Shown: positions 12,040 to 44,370 of the stretch, in pieces
How positions within the stretch are numbered: position 1 is the first letter of the stretch
How the letters are laid out: every line of letters starts with the position of its first letter
Source: Cladorhizidae sp. MBARI D1340-BT2
Taxonomy: Eukaryota; Porifera; Demospongiae; Poecilosclerida; Cladorhizidae
Direction of reading: 5' to 3'
DNA: 64,000 nt
Assembly (NCBI GenBank): GCA_028752905.1
Contig: JAQNBH010000011.1
Location: 33,690,017-33,754,016 of the forward strand
Made by a program: the position numbers and the translations under genes
The notes under the pieces: model-generated
Database searches by the model: none
What the model was told of the DNA's origin: nothing
What the model saw: only the letters and a program-made list of their open reading frames with translations

Positions 12040-12345
12040 GAGGAGTGAAAGTGTGCTGTTTCTATGTTGGCAGAGTTGCAGATGGAGGAGTGAAAGTGTT
12101 ACTGTTTCTATGTTGGCGGAGTTGCAGATGGAGGAGTGAAAGTGTAGCTGTTTCTATGTTGGCAGAGTTGTAGATGGAGGAGTGAAAGTGTTGCGTTGGC
12201 AGAGCTGTAGATGGAGGAGTGAAAGTGTGCTGTTTCTATGTTGGCAGAGTCGTAGATGGAGGAGTGAAAGTGTTGCTGTTTCTATGTTGGCAGAGTTGTA
12301 GATGGAGGAGTGAAAGTGTTGCTGTTTCTATGTTGGAAAAATGCT
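12040..12345. repeat. Minisatellite, ~45 bp unit, about 7 copies
   Basis: Repeated unit: gatggaggagtgaaagtg followed by ttgctgtttctatgttggcagagttgta with small length changes. Copies begin near 12,037, 12,076, 12,124, 12,173, 12,209, 12,255 and 12,300. No coding constraint is visible. Confidence 0.9.
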
Positions 12346-12399
12346 GACCAGGTATATATTAGTAGAGTTAAGAGACCTGGCAGAAAAGTATGCATATTT

Positions 12400-13200
12400 C
12401 TAGTTAGAGGAAGGAATGGGGATCCAAGGAGGGGTAGAACATGGAGACTGTTAGTTGGAATAAATAGTCTTATTCATGATGTGAATAAAAAGACCTCTAA
12501 GAATGAGCCAGGAGGTTACCTTATCTAATGGGAAGAGAATGGTGCCCCAGCAGGTGGTATTGATGAGCTTGAGTAAAGTGTGTTGTATAGCCAGATTCTA
12601 CAAGGTGGTGAGTGGTTTAAGAGGCAGAGAAAAAGATAAGAGTTGTGGTCAGAGTTAGATACAGGATGGAAAATTTCACATCCGGTGCGAGTGTGAGTAG
12701 AGATCAATGATAGAAGGTATGCCATTGTGGGAGTAGCGAGTTGGGTGTTAAATTTGGCTCGATAAGGTCTGATATTACGTGGATCTTATCAAGGAGAAGT
12801 GTTAGGTGAAAAAAATGTAACATTAATTAAATTCCCCTACAAAAATTCATGTAGAGGTGAGGGATGGATGGAAGAGTATCAGGTGATGAAGGTGGACAGT
12901 AGAATGTGGTGAAAATGATTTGTGAGCATGGAAGCTTTATTGAGAGGACAAAGAAGTTGAATAGAAATGGATGGGAGGGAGATGATGGTAGCAAGTAGAG
13001 ATAACCTATGCTGCCTACATCATGTCGATTTCTATCTATCTGAGAAGGATAATATTTCAGAGTCTAAGGCTGGGGAGAGAAAGGTTTCAATAATGTGGGG
13101 TCTGACACACATGTCAAAGCTGCGAGTTCATCAAATTTAGAAGAAGACTGCAGGCATTAAAAGTGATATTTAGGTCCTTGGCTGCAAGTTTGGTGGTTGA
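12400..13200 (-). pseudogene. CR1/L2-like LINE endonuclease (APE-type) remnant
   Basis: The minus strand near 12,850-12,960 reads FFVLSIKLPCSQIIFTTFYC then PPSSPDTLPS. This is the central strand of the exonuclease/endonuclease/phosphatase fold of LINE proteins (VKLxxxxxIIxTFYRPPSS). Around 13,030-13,150 a frame reads KFDELAAL, then SDPTL, then SDSEI-like text, as in the N-terminal 'TETWLSP..SDSE' region. Many stops and frame changes occur. It may be one element with the PHD piece at 14.65-15.1 kb. Confidence 0.6.
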
Positions 13201-13539
13201 GGGGAAGTGGCAGATGTGGCACTAAGAGAGATGAAAGAAGACCAGGAGGAAAAAGGCAAGGTGAGGATGAGAATAGGGGTGCTGAGGACCGGAAGATGAC
13301 TGGGATATGGAGAAGGGAGACGTGAGGTCTTTTGGGGAGGGCATGGGGTCCAATGTCCTTGGAGGGCTAGTGGAGGGTAGCAATAATCTACTACTCCAGG
13401 GACCTGAGGAACGAGTGCTTGAGGAGGTAAGTTGTACGTGGGAGTAGGTGGCCTAGGGGGGTTGTCAGAGGGAGATGTGTATGTTGGTGGTGGGGATCTT
13501 TTTTTTTCAAACTTATTCACAATAACATAGATTTCCCTT

Positions 13540-13710
13540 CTAGCCTCCCACCATGCACAACCAACTCCCTGCTACAACCTGACCCTTCCATCCCAGTAAT
13601 CGTCTGCTAATCCCATACAGAACTCAGTCTGCTTACCTTTCATTTCCCCCTACAACTACTAGGCTCTGGAACTCTTTCCCCTATGACATTAAAGAAACTG
13701 ACAACACCTT
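13540..13710 (+). pseudogene. LINE C-terminal fragment
   Basis: Plus-strand frames read RLLIPYRTQSAYLSFPP, then RLWNSFPYDI. This resembles the last residues of CR1/L2-type LINE proteins (YxxSFFPRTIRxWNSLP). It is very short and on the opposite strand to its LINE-like neighbours. Confidence 0.45.
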
Positions 13711-14164
13711 CAGCAGATACTCGTGATTTGCTCGCTTTTCAGAAGCAGCTTGTCGTGACAGCATGTCTCCAACATCAGCTGTGGAAGCAAGGGCAGCAGC
13801 ACAGACCTTGTGGAAGTTAGAGCTTTCATGCTTGGAAAAGCCACGTGTGGCATCCTTCAAGTTAGCAAATCCCTTCAGAAAGGCTTGCTCTGTCACACCA
13901 GTAGCAACAGCTCTACCATACAGTATAGGCCTTGAAGCACGTGAAGCACCGAGCAGCAGCATCCTTCCCAACATCGTAGTGCAGCCACTTAAACCTGTTA
14001 AACCAGGTAGCCTGAAATGAAAGGTACACTGGCACACTCTTACTAAAGCACCAAGAAGGGAAGACAATATGCTTAGGCTGAAATGGCTTGAGTGGCAAGT
14101 CTCCAATGTCTTTGGAATTGATAGCTCTCCTGGTAGCCATGCTTGACTTGATGATGATCTTCAC
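13681..14164 (-). pseudogene. ZMYM1-like hAT transposase, N-terminal TTF-finger fragment
   Basis: Two overlapping minus frames read KDIGDLPLKPFQPKHIVFPS, FQATWFNRFKWLHYD, CFTCFKAYTVW, and then, after a one-base shift near 13,915, AFLKGFANLKDATRGFSKHE and VGDMLSRQAASEKRANHEYL. This is the N-terminal TTF-type zinc-finger and linker region of hAT proteins annotated as zinc finger MYM-type protein 1-like. The DDE core and dimerisation domain are absent here. Confidence 0.75.
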
Positions 14165-14199
14165 AGCTCTATTGCTACGTAGGTATTGCTACGACCTAC

Positions 14200-14640
14200 G
14201 GGTCAGCCTCGTGGCTATAAGGGAGAAGGAAGAAAAGGGGAAAAAGAAGGGGGAAAAGAAGAAAAAAAGGGAAAAAGGCCGACGCCCCTGCATTTTAAGC
14301 ACTATATAATATTCAACACCCCTAACACCCCTTATCATCACTTTTAACTACTCAACTATCATCATCCTCCATGTAGTTGTTTACTTATTTTTACTCTTCA
14401 TATTAGCTATTGAGTATGATCTTTATTCAAATTTAAAAAATGAGTGGAGTAGGTGGGGGGGGGAGTTGTAAGGGTGGCTGGTTGGTGAGTATAAAGGGAA
14501 AACTTGGATTCAAAAATGTTGACAAATGGATAAAAAATGTTTTGATGTCGAGTAGTATCTAGTAGTGAAACTGGTGCAGAGTTTAACTGTGTGTGACTTT
14601 GATGGGTCTGTGTGAAGAGGGGAAATGGGAGAAGCAAAAA
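14200..14640. other. Low-complexity DNA, no gene
   Basis: A purine-rich (gaaaaagg)n-like stretch at 14,218-14,280, a short poly-G, then unremarkable AT-rich DNA. Nothing coding recognised. Confidence 0.35.
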
Positions 14641-14649
14641 AAGTCACAG

Positions 14650-15090
14650 GGGAGGGGGGAATATTCAACACACAGTTGGGGAAGCTGGGTTGGGTGAATC
14701 TGGTGGTGACAACTTGGAAGGTGGGAGAGCAGATGAGAGGGAGACAACCATTGCTTGCATGGTGTCCAATTCTACTTGAACACAGGCAGGTGAAGGGTTC
14801 CGAAGTGAGAGCGTCAGGGTCTCAAAATTGGACTCCAGATTTTGTACTAAGGTAACCAAGGACAGGGGACTGCAATACTGTGCAGTATGGGCAGACAATG
14901 GGATATGGTACGTAACGACAAGAGTGATGGAGATATTGACACACTTGCAGTGAGACAGGAGGAGCAAGACTCACACTGGATCATATCTCCTTCTTTATTA
15001 CAGATACATTTGACAGTGTCAGTGCTCAGCACTGGGGGCAAGTTGTTTCCACGTCTCCAGGTCAAACCAACACTAGGAGTAGTGCGAGAA
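14650..15090 (-). pseudogene. PHD-finger fragment, probably LINE ORF1
   Basis: The minus strand reads TVKCICNKEGDMIQCESC and, in the next frame, SHCKCVNISI. Together this gives C-x-C...C-x2-C...H-x2-C spacing as in a PHD finger. Downstream comes a Ser/Pro-rich region with a short amphipathic stretch (LESNFETLTLSLRN). PHD fingers occur in ORF1 of CR1/L2-type LINEs, and the endonuclease remnant at 12.4-13.2 kb lies downstream on the same strand, which suggests one broken element. A host PHD exon is the alternative. Confidence 0.5.
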
Positions 15091-15239
15091 TGAGAAAGGT
15101 GACGACGACGACTACGACGAAGACCGTCAGGAAGATACAGGATAATGATGGCTGAAAGAACTTGTCCGTCAGAGAACTGGTGAAGTGAAATCCTTTTCCA
15201 GCGATTGCCGGTGGCAGTGTAGTTGGGGTCCGTTGATGG

Positions 15240-15379
15240 ATAGTGTTACCTAATTAAGAAAGTATGTATTAAAAAATAATAATAATAAAATATAAAATAA
15301 AGAGGGCGGGCTGCAGCTTAGCGTCAAGATTGGTAAAGCGTCCGCTACCATATTGGATGTGTCTGCTGCTCGAGCGGCT
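15240..15379 (+). promoter_or_regulatory. Putative C9orf72 promoter / 5' UTR
   Basis: A GC box-like AGGGCGGGC lies near 15,301-15,310 and CCATATTGG at 15,348-15,356. The latter fits both a CArG-type site and the CCATNTT core of YY1. No TATA box is obvious, as expected for a housekeeping-type promoter. The assignment is by position and motif only; the transcription start is unknown. Confidence 0.35.
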
Positions 15380-37933
<22,554 letters not shown>

Positions 37934-38870
37934 ACTGTCATTGGATGCTGCTATCAATCTGTTTTGTGTACGTGTGAGATATTGCAGTGTCTGTGATGAC
38001 CCATCCAGTGTGTGTGTGTGGTGTGTGTAACAAGCAATCACACTCATCGTGATGTCGAGTATACTTTGGGTGTGTACAGGAATATAATACACTACCTCCT
38101 CCGGGCAAACAGATATTCTTCAAGACATGCAGAACAAATGCAGTGTGGCTAACTGGACCCCAATTACAAGCCATCACACTCAGTAGGAGTAATTAGGAGC
38201 ACCATGTCACCATGTGCCCTTGGCAATTAGCACTGTGACCCTTAGTGAGTGGACTTTGTACTGAAGTGATAATTACAAATGCCAATCAGTTTATTTATTT
38301 TTGGACTGGAGGAGAGTGAAGCAATTCCCTTCCTGTACCCTCGCCTGTTGCTATGGCATGCGGGCACACACAACTGCTATATATCTATCCCAAAACTCAA
38401 CATTACAGTCCGACCACCTTAAAATTCAGCTGCGACCCCCTCTGCTATTGTAACTCAGCTGTGGTTTTACCTGACTTATCATTAATAAACACCTGCTAGT
38501 TGTTGGTGAAGAGTGAAATAGCGCTAACTGAAAAATGGCCGAGATAGAAGAATTTCCTCTAAGATGGACTCGTTTTGTTCACAAAAACTGCTAGATGTCT
38601 GCCATCTTATGATGTGCATTTGGCTCATCTGTCGGAGATGATGTGACATTCAGCAAACCTGGAAATAATCTTAGCTATGGGGCATGTGGAGGTTAAGACC
38701 TGTTGAATAAAACATCATTGCTCTCCGTAGATGTGCATTCATGCCAGGGAGTCTATCTCAGCGTGGTAATCAGTGGTCATATATATATATATATATTAGG
38801 TGGCTGTTAGTCATGCGGTTATTGAGTGGATTGATATATAAAGTGATCAGAAAAGGAAGAATGATTATAA
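37934..38870. other. C9orf72 3' flank, no gene seen
   Basis: Includes the probable 3' UTR and a short (AT)n near 38,780. AATAAA-like signals occur near 38,480 and 38,706, but which is used cannot be told. Confidence 0.4.
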
Positions 38871-38875
38871 GGAAT

Positions 38876-39948
38876 GAGATCAGTTGAAAGATAACTTCAA
38901 AGTGAGCACAAGACCTGGAGTATTGCCTTCGACGTGTGTAACTGCGAGCACAAGGCGTGTAAATGTTGCATGTTCTATCTCCCGGACACGCTGCTCATGA
39001 GCTTGCTTCTTAACCCTTTGTAGCTGATGATCTATTTGATGGAGCTTAGGGGTTAAAGATCCTGACATCGAAGTAAGTTCTTTCAAAGGAGCCTCCCCAG
39101 AAGCTGTTTGCTGCTAATGCCAAGTCATGCTCCCTCCATCTTGAGAGTTGGCAGTTGAGCCTGACAGTTCTTCATTCGTTACTGGTTCTCTGGCTCAATG
39201 CACTCATCGTGACAAACCTCTGTGAGAAGGATAACAGTGAGGTCTCGGATTTGGTTGTCATATGGAAGGGAATCCTCCTCTTGCACAAGATAGGGCATGC
39301 TCAGTTGGGACCTTGCAGGCACAGGCACACATGCCACAGGCACACATGCCACAGGCACACATGCCACAGGCACACATGCCACAGGCACACATGCCACAGG
39401 CACACATGCCACAGGCACACATGCCACAGGCACACATGCCACAGGCACACATGCCACAGGCACACATGCCACAGGCACACATGCCACAGGCACACATGCC
39501 ACAGGCACACATGCCACAGGCACACATGCCACAGGCACACATGCCACAGGCACACATGCCACAGGCACACATGCCACAGGCACACATGCCACAGGCACAC
39601 ATGCCACAGGCACACATGCCACAGGCACACATGCCACAGGCACACATGCCACAGGCACACATGCCACAGGCACACATGCCACAGGCACACATGCCACAGG
39701 CACACATCAATAGTTGAGGGAGACCATCCATATCTAAGGGCCACACATCATGAAACGCACTCTTATGCAGAGTGAAGCCATGTTCTTGTAATGGCAAAGC
39801 TGTCAGCCATGTGCAAGATCCAGTTTCTTGGGCCCTTTCCAATGCTCACTTTTATGTGTCGGTTGTTCAGGAAATTCATCTGCTTTTGATGTGTTTCTCT
39901 GTCATTTTTGTTTGCGAGTGGAATGTTTGGAATCCATTTGGTCAGCAA
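38876..39948 (-). pseudogene. LINE-type pol C-terminal region with internal satellite
   Basis: Minus-strand reading in order: TWLTALPLQEHGFTLHK, an array of CACGM units, HALSCARGGFPSIRHNQIRD, LLTEVCHDECIEP, SFWGGSFERTYFDVRIFNP, then EQRVREIEHATFTRLVL. These are successive conserved blocks of the pol C-terminus in a non-LTR family common in basal animals: a C-x-C-G...H...C zinc motif followed by a PD-(D/E)xK-like endonuclease core (FDVRIFNP). The domain naming is inference. Stops occur after FNP and elsewhere; no RT domain remains. Confidence 0.75.
39316..39710. repeat. 15 bp satellite, ~26 near-perfect copies
   Basis: Unit acaggcacacatgcc, almost without variants. On the minus strand it encodes CACGM repeated, in frame with the LINE coding sequence on both sides. 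Confidence 0.97.
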
Positions 39949-40016
39949 TAATTCCTGATGAAGACTAGAGCATCTAGTCGAAACGTCGAGTGAATAAAAA
40001 TTGAAGCTGATTATTG
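39943..40016 (+). ncRNA. Hammerhead ribozyme-like motif
   Basis: CTGATGA (39,955-39,961), a perfect 6 bp helix GACTAG / CTAGTC with loop AGCAT, then GAAAC (39,980-39,984). The order and helix match the hammerhead core with stem II. CAATAAT upstream and ATTATTG downstream could pair as stem I. Stem III and a UH cleavage site are not clear. Hammerheads are known from Penelope-like elements and retrozymes, so this may be a retroelement terminus; it could equally be a common retroelement tail motif with no activity. Confidence 0.4.
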
Positions 40017-42184
40017 AGAAGGTGATTTTAATGTTATGTCAATTGTTCTCAATGAACAGTAACATACTGGTCTTGTGATAGGATCACATTTGATAGAGCC
40101 TTGGTAATCTCAAGGCAGAGAACTCATAATCAGTATTGGAGGATGGTATGCCAATCCCAAGCTCCCCCCCCCATTCCCATTCCAGCTGGCAATGCAAACA
40201 GGCCACATTCCAAATTATTTGGAGGTAAACTGCCAGTCAAGGCTGGAATGAGTTCAGAGCTCAAGATGTCGTCCAAAAGTTGAATGTGTGTTCCAATCTT
40301 TGGTATGACACATCTGAGAGCCAAGATAATCCCATCTGGTTCCACCTCACATGGTCAACACCTCTTCTGCCCAAATCTAATAATAACTCGTCATGAAAAG
40401 TGTGAATTAAAAATACCAACAAACTTGGAAACTGTTCTTTCATAAGCCAGAACTAGGAAACAAGAGAAAGAAACCATCTGACATTATACATTGAGAAAAA
40501 GAGATGCAGAATATCATGCAACAAAATAGAAGTTGGGCCCTTCAACATTTCCTGAGAGAATCAGATCAGATCAGACGTGCAATCCTGATCATGGTATAAT
40601 TAAGGCACCCTTGATAACCTTCACTGCTTCCCAAAATGAGATGGGATGCACTTTGTGTCTTGCATGCGAAGTGTTTAATATCACAGATATGCTTGTCAGG
40701 ATTTTGCAAATTGTGCAGTATATAGTCTAGTTTTGGAAAGTTTTGTTTTAATACGTACATTTGATTTATGATACTTGAAAGAATGCACCAGAATTTGCTA
40801 TAATTAAATAAATTCCTGGGGAAGCTTGCACCTGAGCTGGGTGGGGCAGTCTATATGCTAGCCAAGTCATAGTCAGCCACCCACCGGGCCTCCAACACCC
40901 GACTGAGCAATCGAGTTTTCAACCATGCATGGCTCACTTCAGGCAACAGGAGCACCTCCAGAAGCTGAGGAGTCACCAAGAAACACAGCGGTCGGTACAG
41001 AATCGCCTCGAGGAGAGGTGCTGTGAAACTTGAACTTCCTACTGATCGTGCTTGTTAGGCGATCATGTACTGACCGCTGTAAGCATTCTGACCGACCGCT
41101 GGATGTTCACACAGACATTCGTATATAGTAAAGTCCAACAACCACTTCAATCTCGGTTGGTCTGGTCGGTACAGGGTCGCTAGGCTTTTGGTTTCTGACT
41201 CATGATTGCAAGCCAAAAATTGTGGTTATAGGCTGCGTCTCTATTGTAATATATTTTGGCCCGCTGGTTCACTTCCCGATGCTGCTATTGCAGTATATAG
41301 TGCCAACCCAGACAGACAAGAAATCCACAACACTATTCCAGTTTCCATCTCATTCGTCTGTCATACTTTTATCCATGCAGGTGAGGAAGAGACACTGGCA
41401 ACCATTGGTACTCTCAAGTCAGATACTCTTTACACGTGCATTCACACAGGAGATTAGGCTGGTCAAATGCCACACAGCCTGTTCCTGGCATATGTATATA
41501 TGTACACTTCATCAGAATGTCATGCATCTTATATGGACACATTAGCTTCACACATTTTATTTGCGTGATCAAGTGCAAGGAAAAATCATGGCAAAACAGA
41601 ACAGAAGGTTCTAGAGGAGGACTTACCCAGTTCTCTCTTCCTATGTATTATGTATAGCTCAGTTCTCTCTTCCTATGCATAGCTGCACACCAGTCGATTA
41701 CAATCGGTGCCCACAACATGGGTTCTAACTGCGTTTTACTTCCTTAGCAAGCTACAGGCTTGGGCTAGAATCCATACAGTGTCCTTACATTTTTTTTAAT
41801 TGGTGAGGGGACCAAATATCACGTGCCTGGTTGTGGACATGGTAGGATATTTGTATGTAAAAGGGTTGCTTGCGATGGCTTATGTTAATGTTGTATCAAT
41901 TGGAACTTTGCTACACACAAAACCATCAACACACCATGATTGGGGTACATCCAAGAATAAAGAAGGGTAATTTGCCAGACCCGGAGGTCAAGTGTTGCTT
42001 GCGGAGGACTATTTATCCTGACATTGTCTGCGTGTATATCGACTTATCATTTCTCCCCCTCCTTTTAATGTCAAGGAAAGCATGCCATAAGGACCGTGCC
42101 AACTAGCTGGAGAGCTAATAGCAAAGGTGGCTCAGAATATAAAGCAGTGTCTATGATAATAGCATGAGAGGAGAAACACACTAT
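40017..42184. other. 2.2 kb without recognisable gene
   Basis: Mixed-composition DNA. Frames near 41,206-41,545 (about 83 and 107 codons) overlap each other in two frames and match nothing known to me. No transposon ends identified. Confidence 0.35.
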
Positions 42185-42396
42185 ATATGTTCCATCCAAT
42201 CTATGAATCTGCCCAATCTATAGACTGTGCAGCACAATCTATGAATTCATAGATTGGATGCCAATCTATATCAAATCTATAGATTGTGCTGCACAATTTA
42301 TGAATGCCAATCTATTGCCTGCCAATCAATAGACTTCAAAACATGGTAGCATATTAACACTCTTTGCAACAGATTCATAGATTGGATGGAACATAT
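42185..42396. repeat. 212 bp fold-back element with 27 bp perfect arms
   Basis: ATATGTTCCATCCAATCTAT plus gaatctg at the left is exactly reversed at the right end. The inside has further inverted phrases around caatctatgaattcatagattg. Probably a MITE or fold-back element. Confidence 0.8.
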
Positions 42397-42760
42397 CGAC
42401 CAGTACTTATTATCGACTAGTTATACTGAGTGACTGTGCAAACCAAATATCCAAACCCACCAACACAATAATTATGGGATAGTCGATGGGAATTTACAAA
42501 GCCCGCGCTACTCCCACAAAAAGAGAAGAGAGGCAAGTTTCTCTACATTTGGGGACTATAGCAGTTGTGCGAGTGTTCGTGGGTATAACAAACTGTGCAT
42601 TATATCTTTTTTGACAGAACAATATTCTTCAAATATCTTTTTTTGCTTGCCATGTTAGTTCTTTATCTGCCAAGTCCATGTGGAACTTTTTCTCAGTATC
42701 ACTTTTTTCTACATCATTACACTCTCAGTTGCAATCATCACTTTCTCTGTTTCAAAGGGT

Positions 42761-42830
42761 GTTAATATGCTACCATGTTTTGAAGTGTATTGTCTGGCAG
42801 GGGCATAGGATGGAACATATACATCGAGAC
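42761..42830. repeat. Inverted partial copy of the 42.3 kb element
   Basis: GTTAATATGCTACCATGTTT plus tgaagt at 42,761-42,786 is the exact reverse complement of 42,333-42,358. Similarity continues with changes to about 42,830 (ggcatagatggaac-like). Confidence 0.75.
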
Positions 42831-43166
42831 TTTTACACTACTAGATATATTCATAGAGAGAGTTGTTTTTTTAAAGCTCTTGGAAGCTAACCGGGCTACA
42901 ATCTCATGGGTTGAGTTCCACAAAGGAATTGCATTACCATTACTCCTATGTTGAGATAATTTTCTCGATGTCAAGCTCTTGTATACACCATATAGTGGGA
43001 ATTTTTTTTAGGAGTTTAATATTCAAGTTAAAAAATCGAATCCATTAATTCGCATGACCAAGAGTAGCAGAGCATTGTGTGGCTTCCTCTCACAACCCAT
43101 AGGTATCTAACCCCCTCCCTCCAAATTCCTCTGTTAGTCACCCTGGAAATACTTACATACTACAGA

Positions 43167-43358
43167 CAGGGTTTCATTTAGAAAATTGTCCAAGGGGGGG
43201 CAACTGGAGGAATCTGGATATTAAGGGGGGGCCTGATGTCAAGCACTTATCAACATCAATAAGAATTTTAATAATACAATTTCCAAAGGGGGAGGGAAGG
43301 GGGGAAAGGTTCCAAGAGGATACAGCCCCCCCCCCCCCCCCTCCTAAATGAAACCCTG
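43167..43358. mobile_element. hAT-type MITE, CAGGGTTTCATTTAG termini
   Basis: Left CAGGGTTTCATTTAGAA and right TCCTAAATGAAACCCTG are inverted copies. The inside is G- and C-tract rich and non-coding. No clear 8 bp target duplication. Confidence 0.7.
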
Positions 43359-43499
43359 ACAGTATATAAGAGCTCTTTGTTAATCAAGAAGTCCAACCAA
43401 CAGAAAATAGTTTCCATCCCCTCATAGGCTGCCATGTTGTTTCTGGGGTTTTGTAATTTTATGTCTCTAAGTAAAGAGCATCCTGTCATCCAATAATAA

Positions 43500-43640
43500 C
43501 ATGTTATTTATCACTTAATAAAAAATATATATATATAGTGTCTGTCTGTGTTATAGACTCGGCCACCATTGGGCCTACCCACACATGTCTGTGTGTGTGT
43601 TATAGACTCAGCCACCATTGGGCCTACCCACACATGTCAC
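43500..43640. repeat. ~55-60 bp tandem duplication
   Basis: gttatagactcggccaccat, tgggcctacccacacatgtc occurs twice, separated by tgtgtgtgt. Confidence 0.85.
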
Positions 43641-44243
43641 ACAATTGGAAACCACTTGACACCGGAAAGGTTTGGGGACTTTCGGCCTTGCCATGGTCTT
43701 CAGCTTTACAATAGTCGTAACAGCCAGACTGGACAGGTACAGGGTCAGCACTGAAGTGAATGTTATAGGGTTGATTTAATAAGGGAAAGGTCACCTCAAA
43801 ATGCCTTCTGGGGCCAACATCCAATTATTCAATTACAACATTGCAGAATGATACCGACAGTATCCTAACTGAATCAATGTAGTCAGGCAGCAGGAGGGCC
43901 AAATTTGGCTGAACCTTGCAATAGGGTACAACCAATATGTTTTTACAGTTTTTAGACCTTTAAGGTGTACTGAATCAGAAAATGCATGATGACACCCTGT
44001 CATCATTGAGCATTTTCCCCTACAGCTCTTTAAAGGGAAGGCTTTACCCAAATAATATTACTAGGTTCGGAAATGGGTGTGGTCTACTTTAAACTTCCAT
44101 AACATCCACATGCTTCATAGGAAATACTTAATATTGTATTTAAAATGTTTCCCTTGCTTTATGCTCTCTTTTGACACTAAAATTATAGGTATAGGCATAA
44201 CCATGTCTGAGTTACAGGCACCCAAAGTCCACCCAAAATTCAA

Positions 44244-44279
44244 GTCCATAATCATGTAATCTCTTACATGATTATGGAC
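44244..44279. repeat. Perfect 16 bp-arm hairpin
   Basis: GTCCATAATCATGTAA, loop TCTC, then the exact reverse complement. It lies between the left terminal repeat and the coding region, so it may be a regulatory or transposition-related site of the element. Confidence 0.85.
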
Positions 44280-44370
44280 TAACAGCCATATGATGAAATA
44301 TGCAGGTTCAGAACTTCAGCAGCAATATATACAGGAAACCAGCCATACACAGTAAGAGGTCTGAAAAAAT

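Noticed and set aside
15353..15379. Upstream TTG-initiated start for C9orf72
   Set aside because: The first ATG at 15,380 gives a normal-length N-terminus before the conserved WDN block.
39155..39842. Several 140-200 codon His/Thr/Cys repeat frames on both strands
   Set aside because: All five or six frames are open because the 15 bp unit lacks stops. Only the minus frame continuous with LINE pol has meaning.
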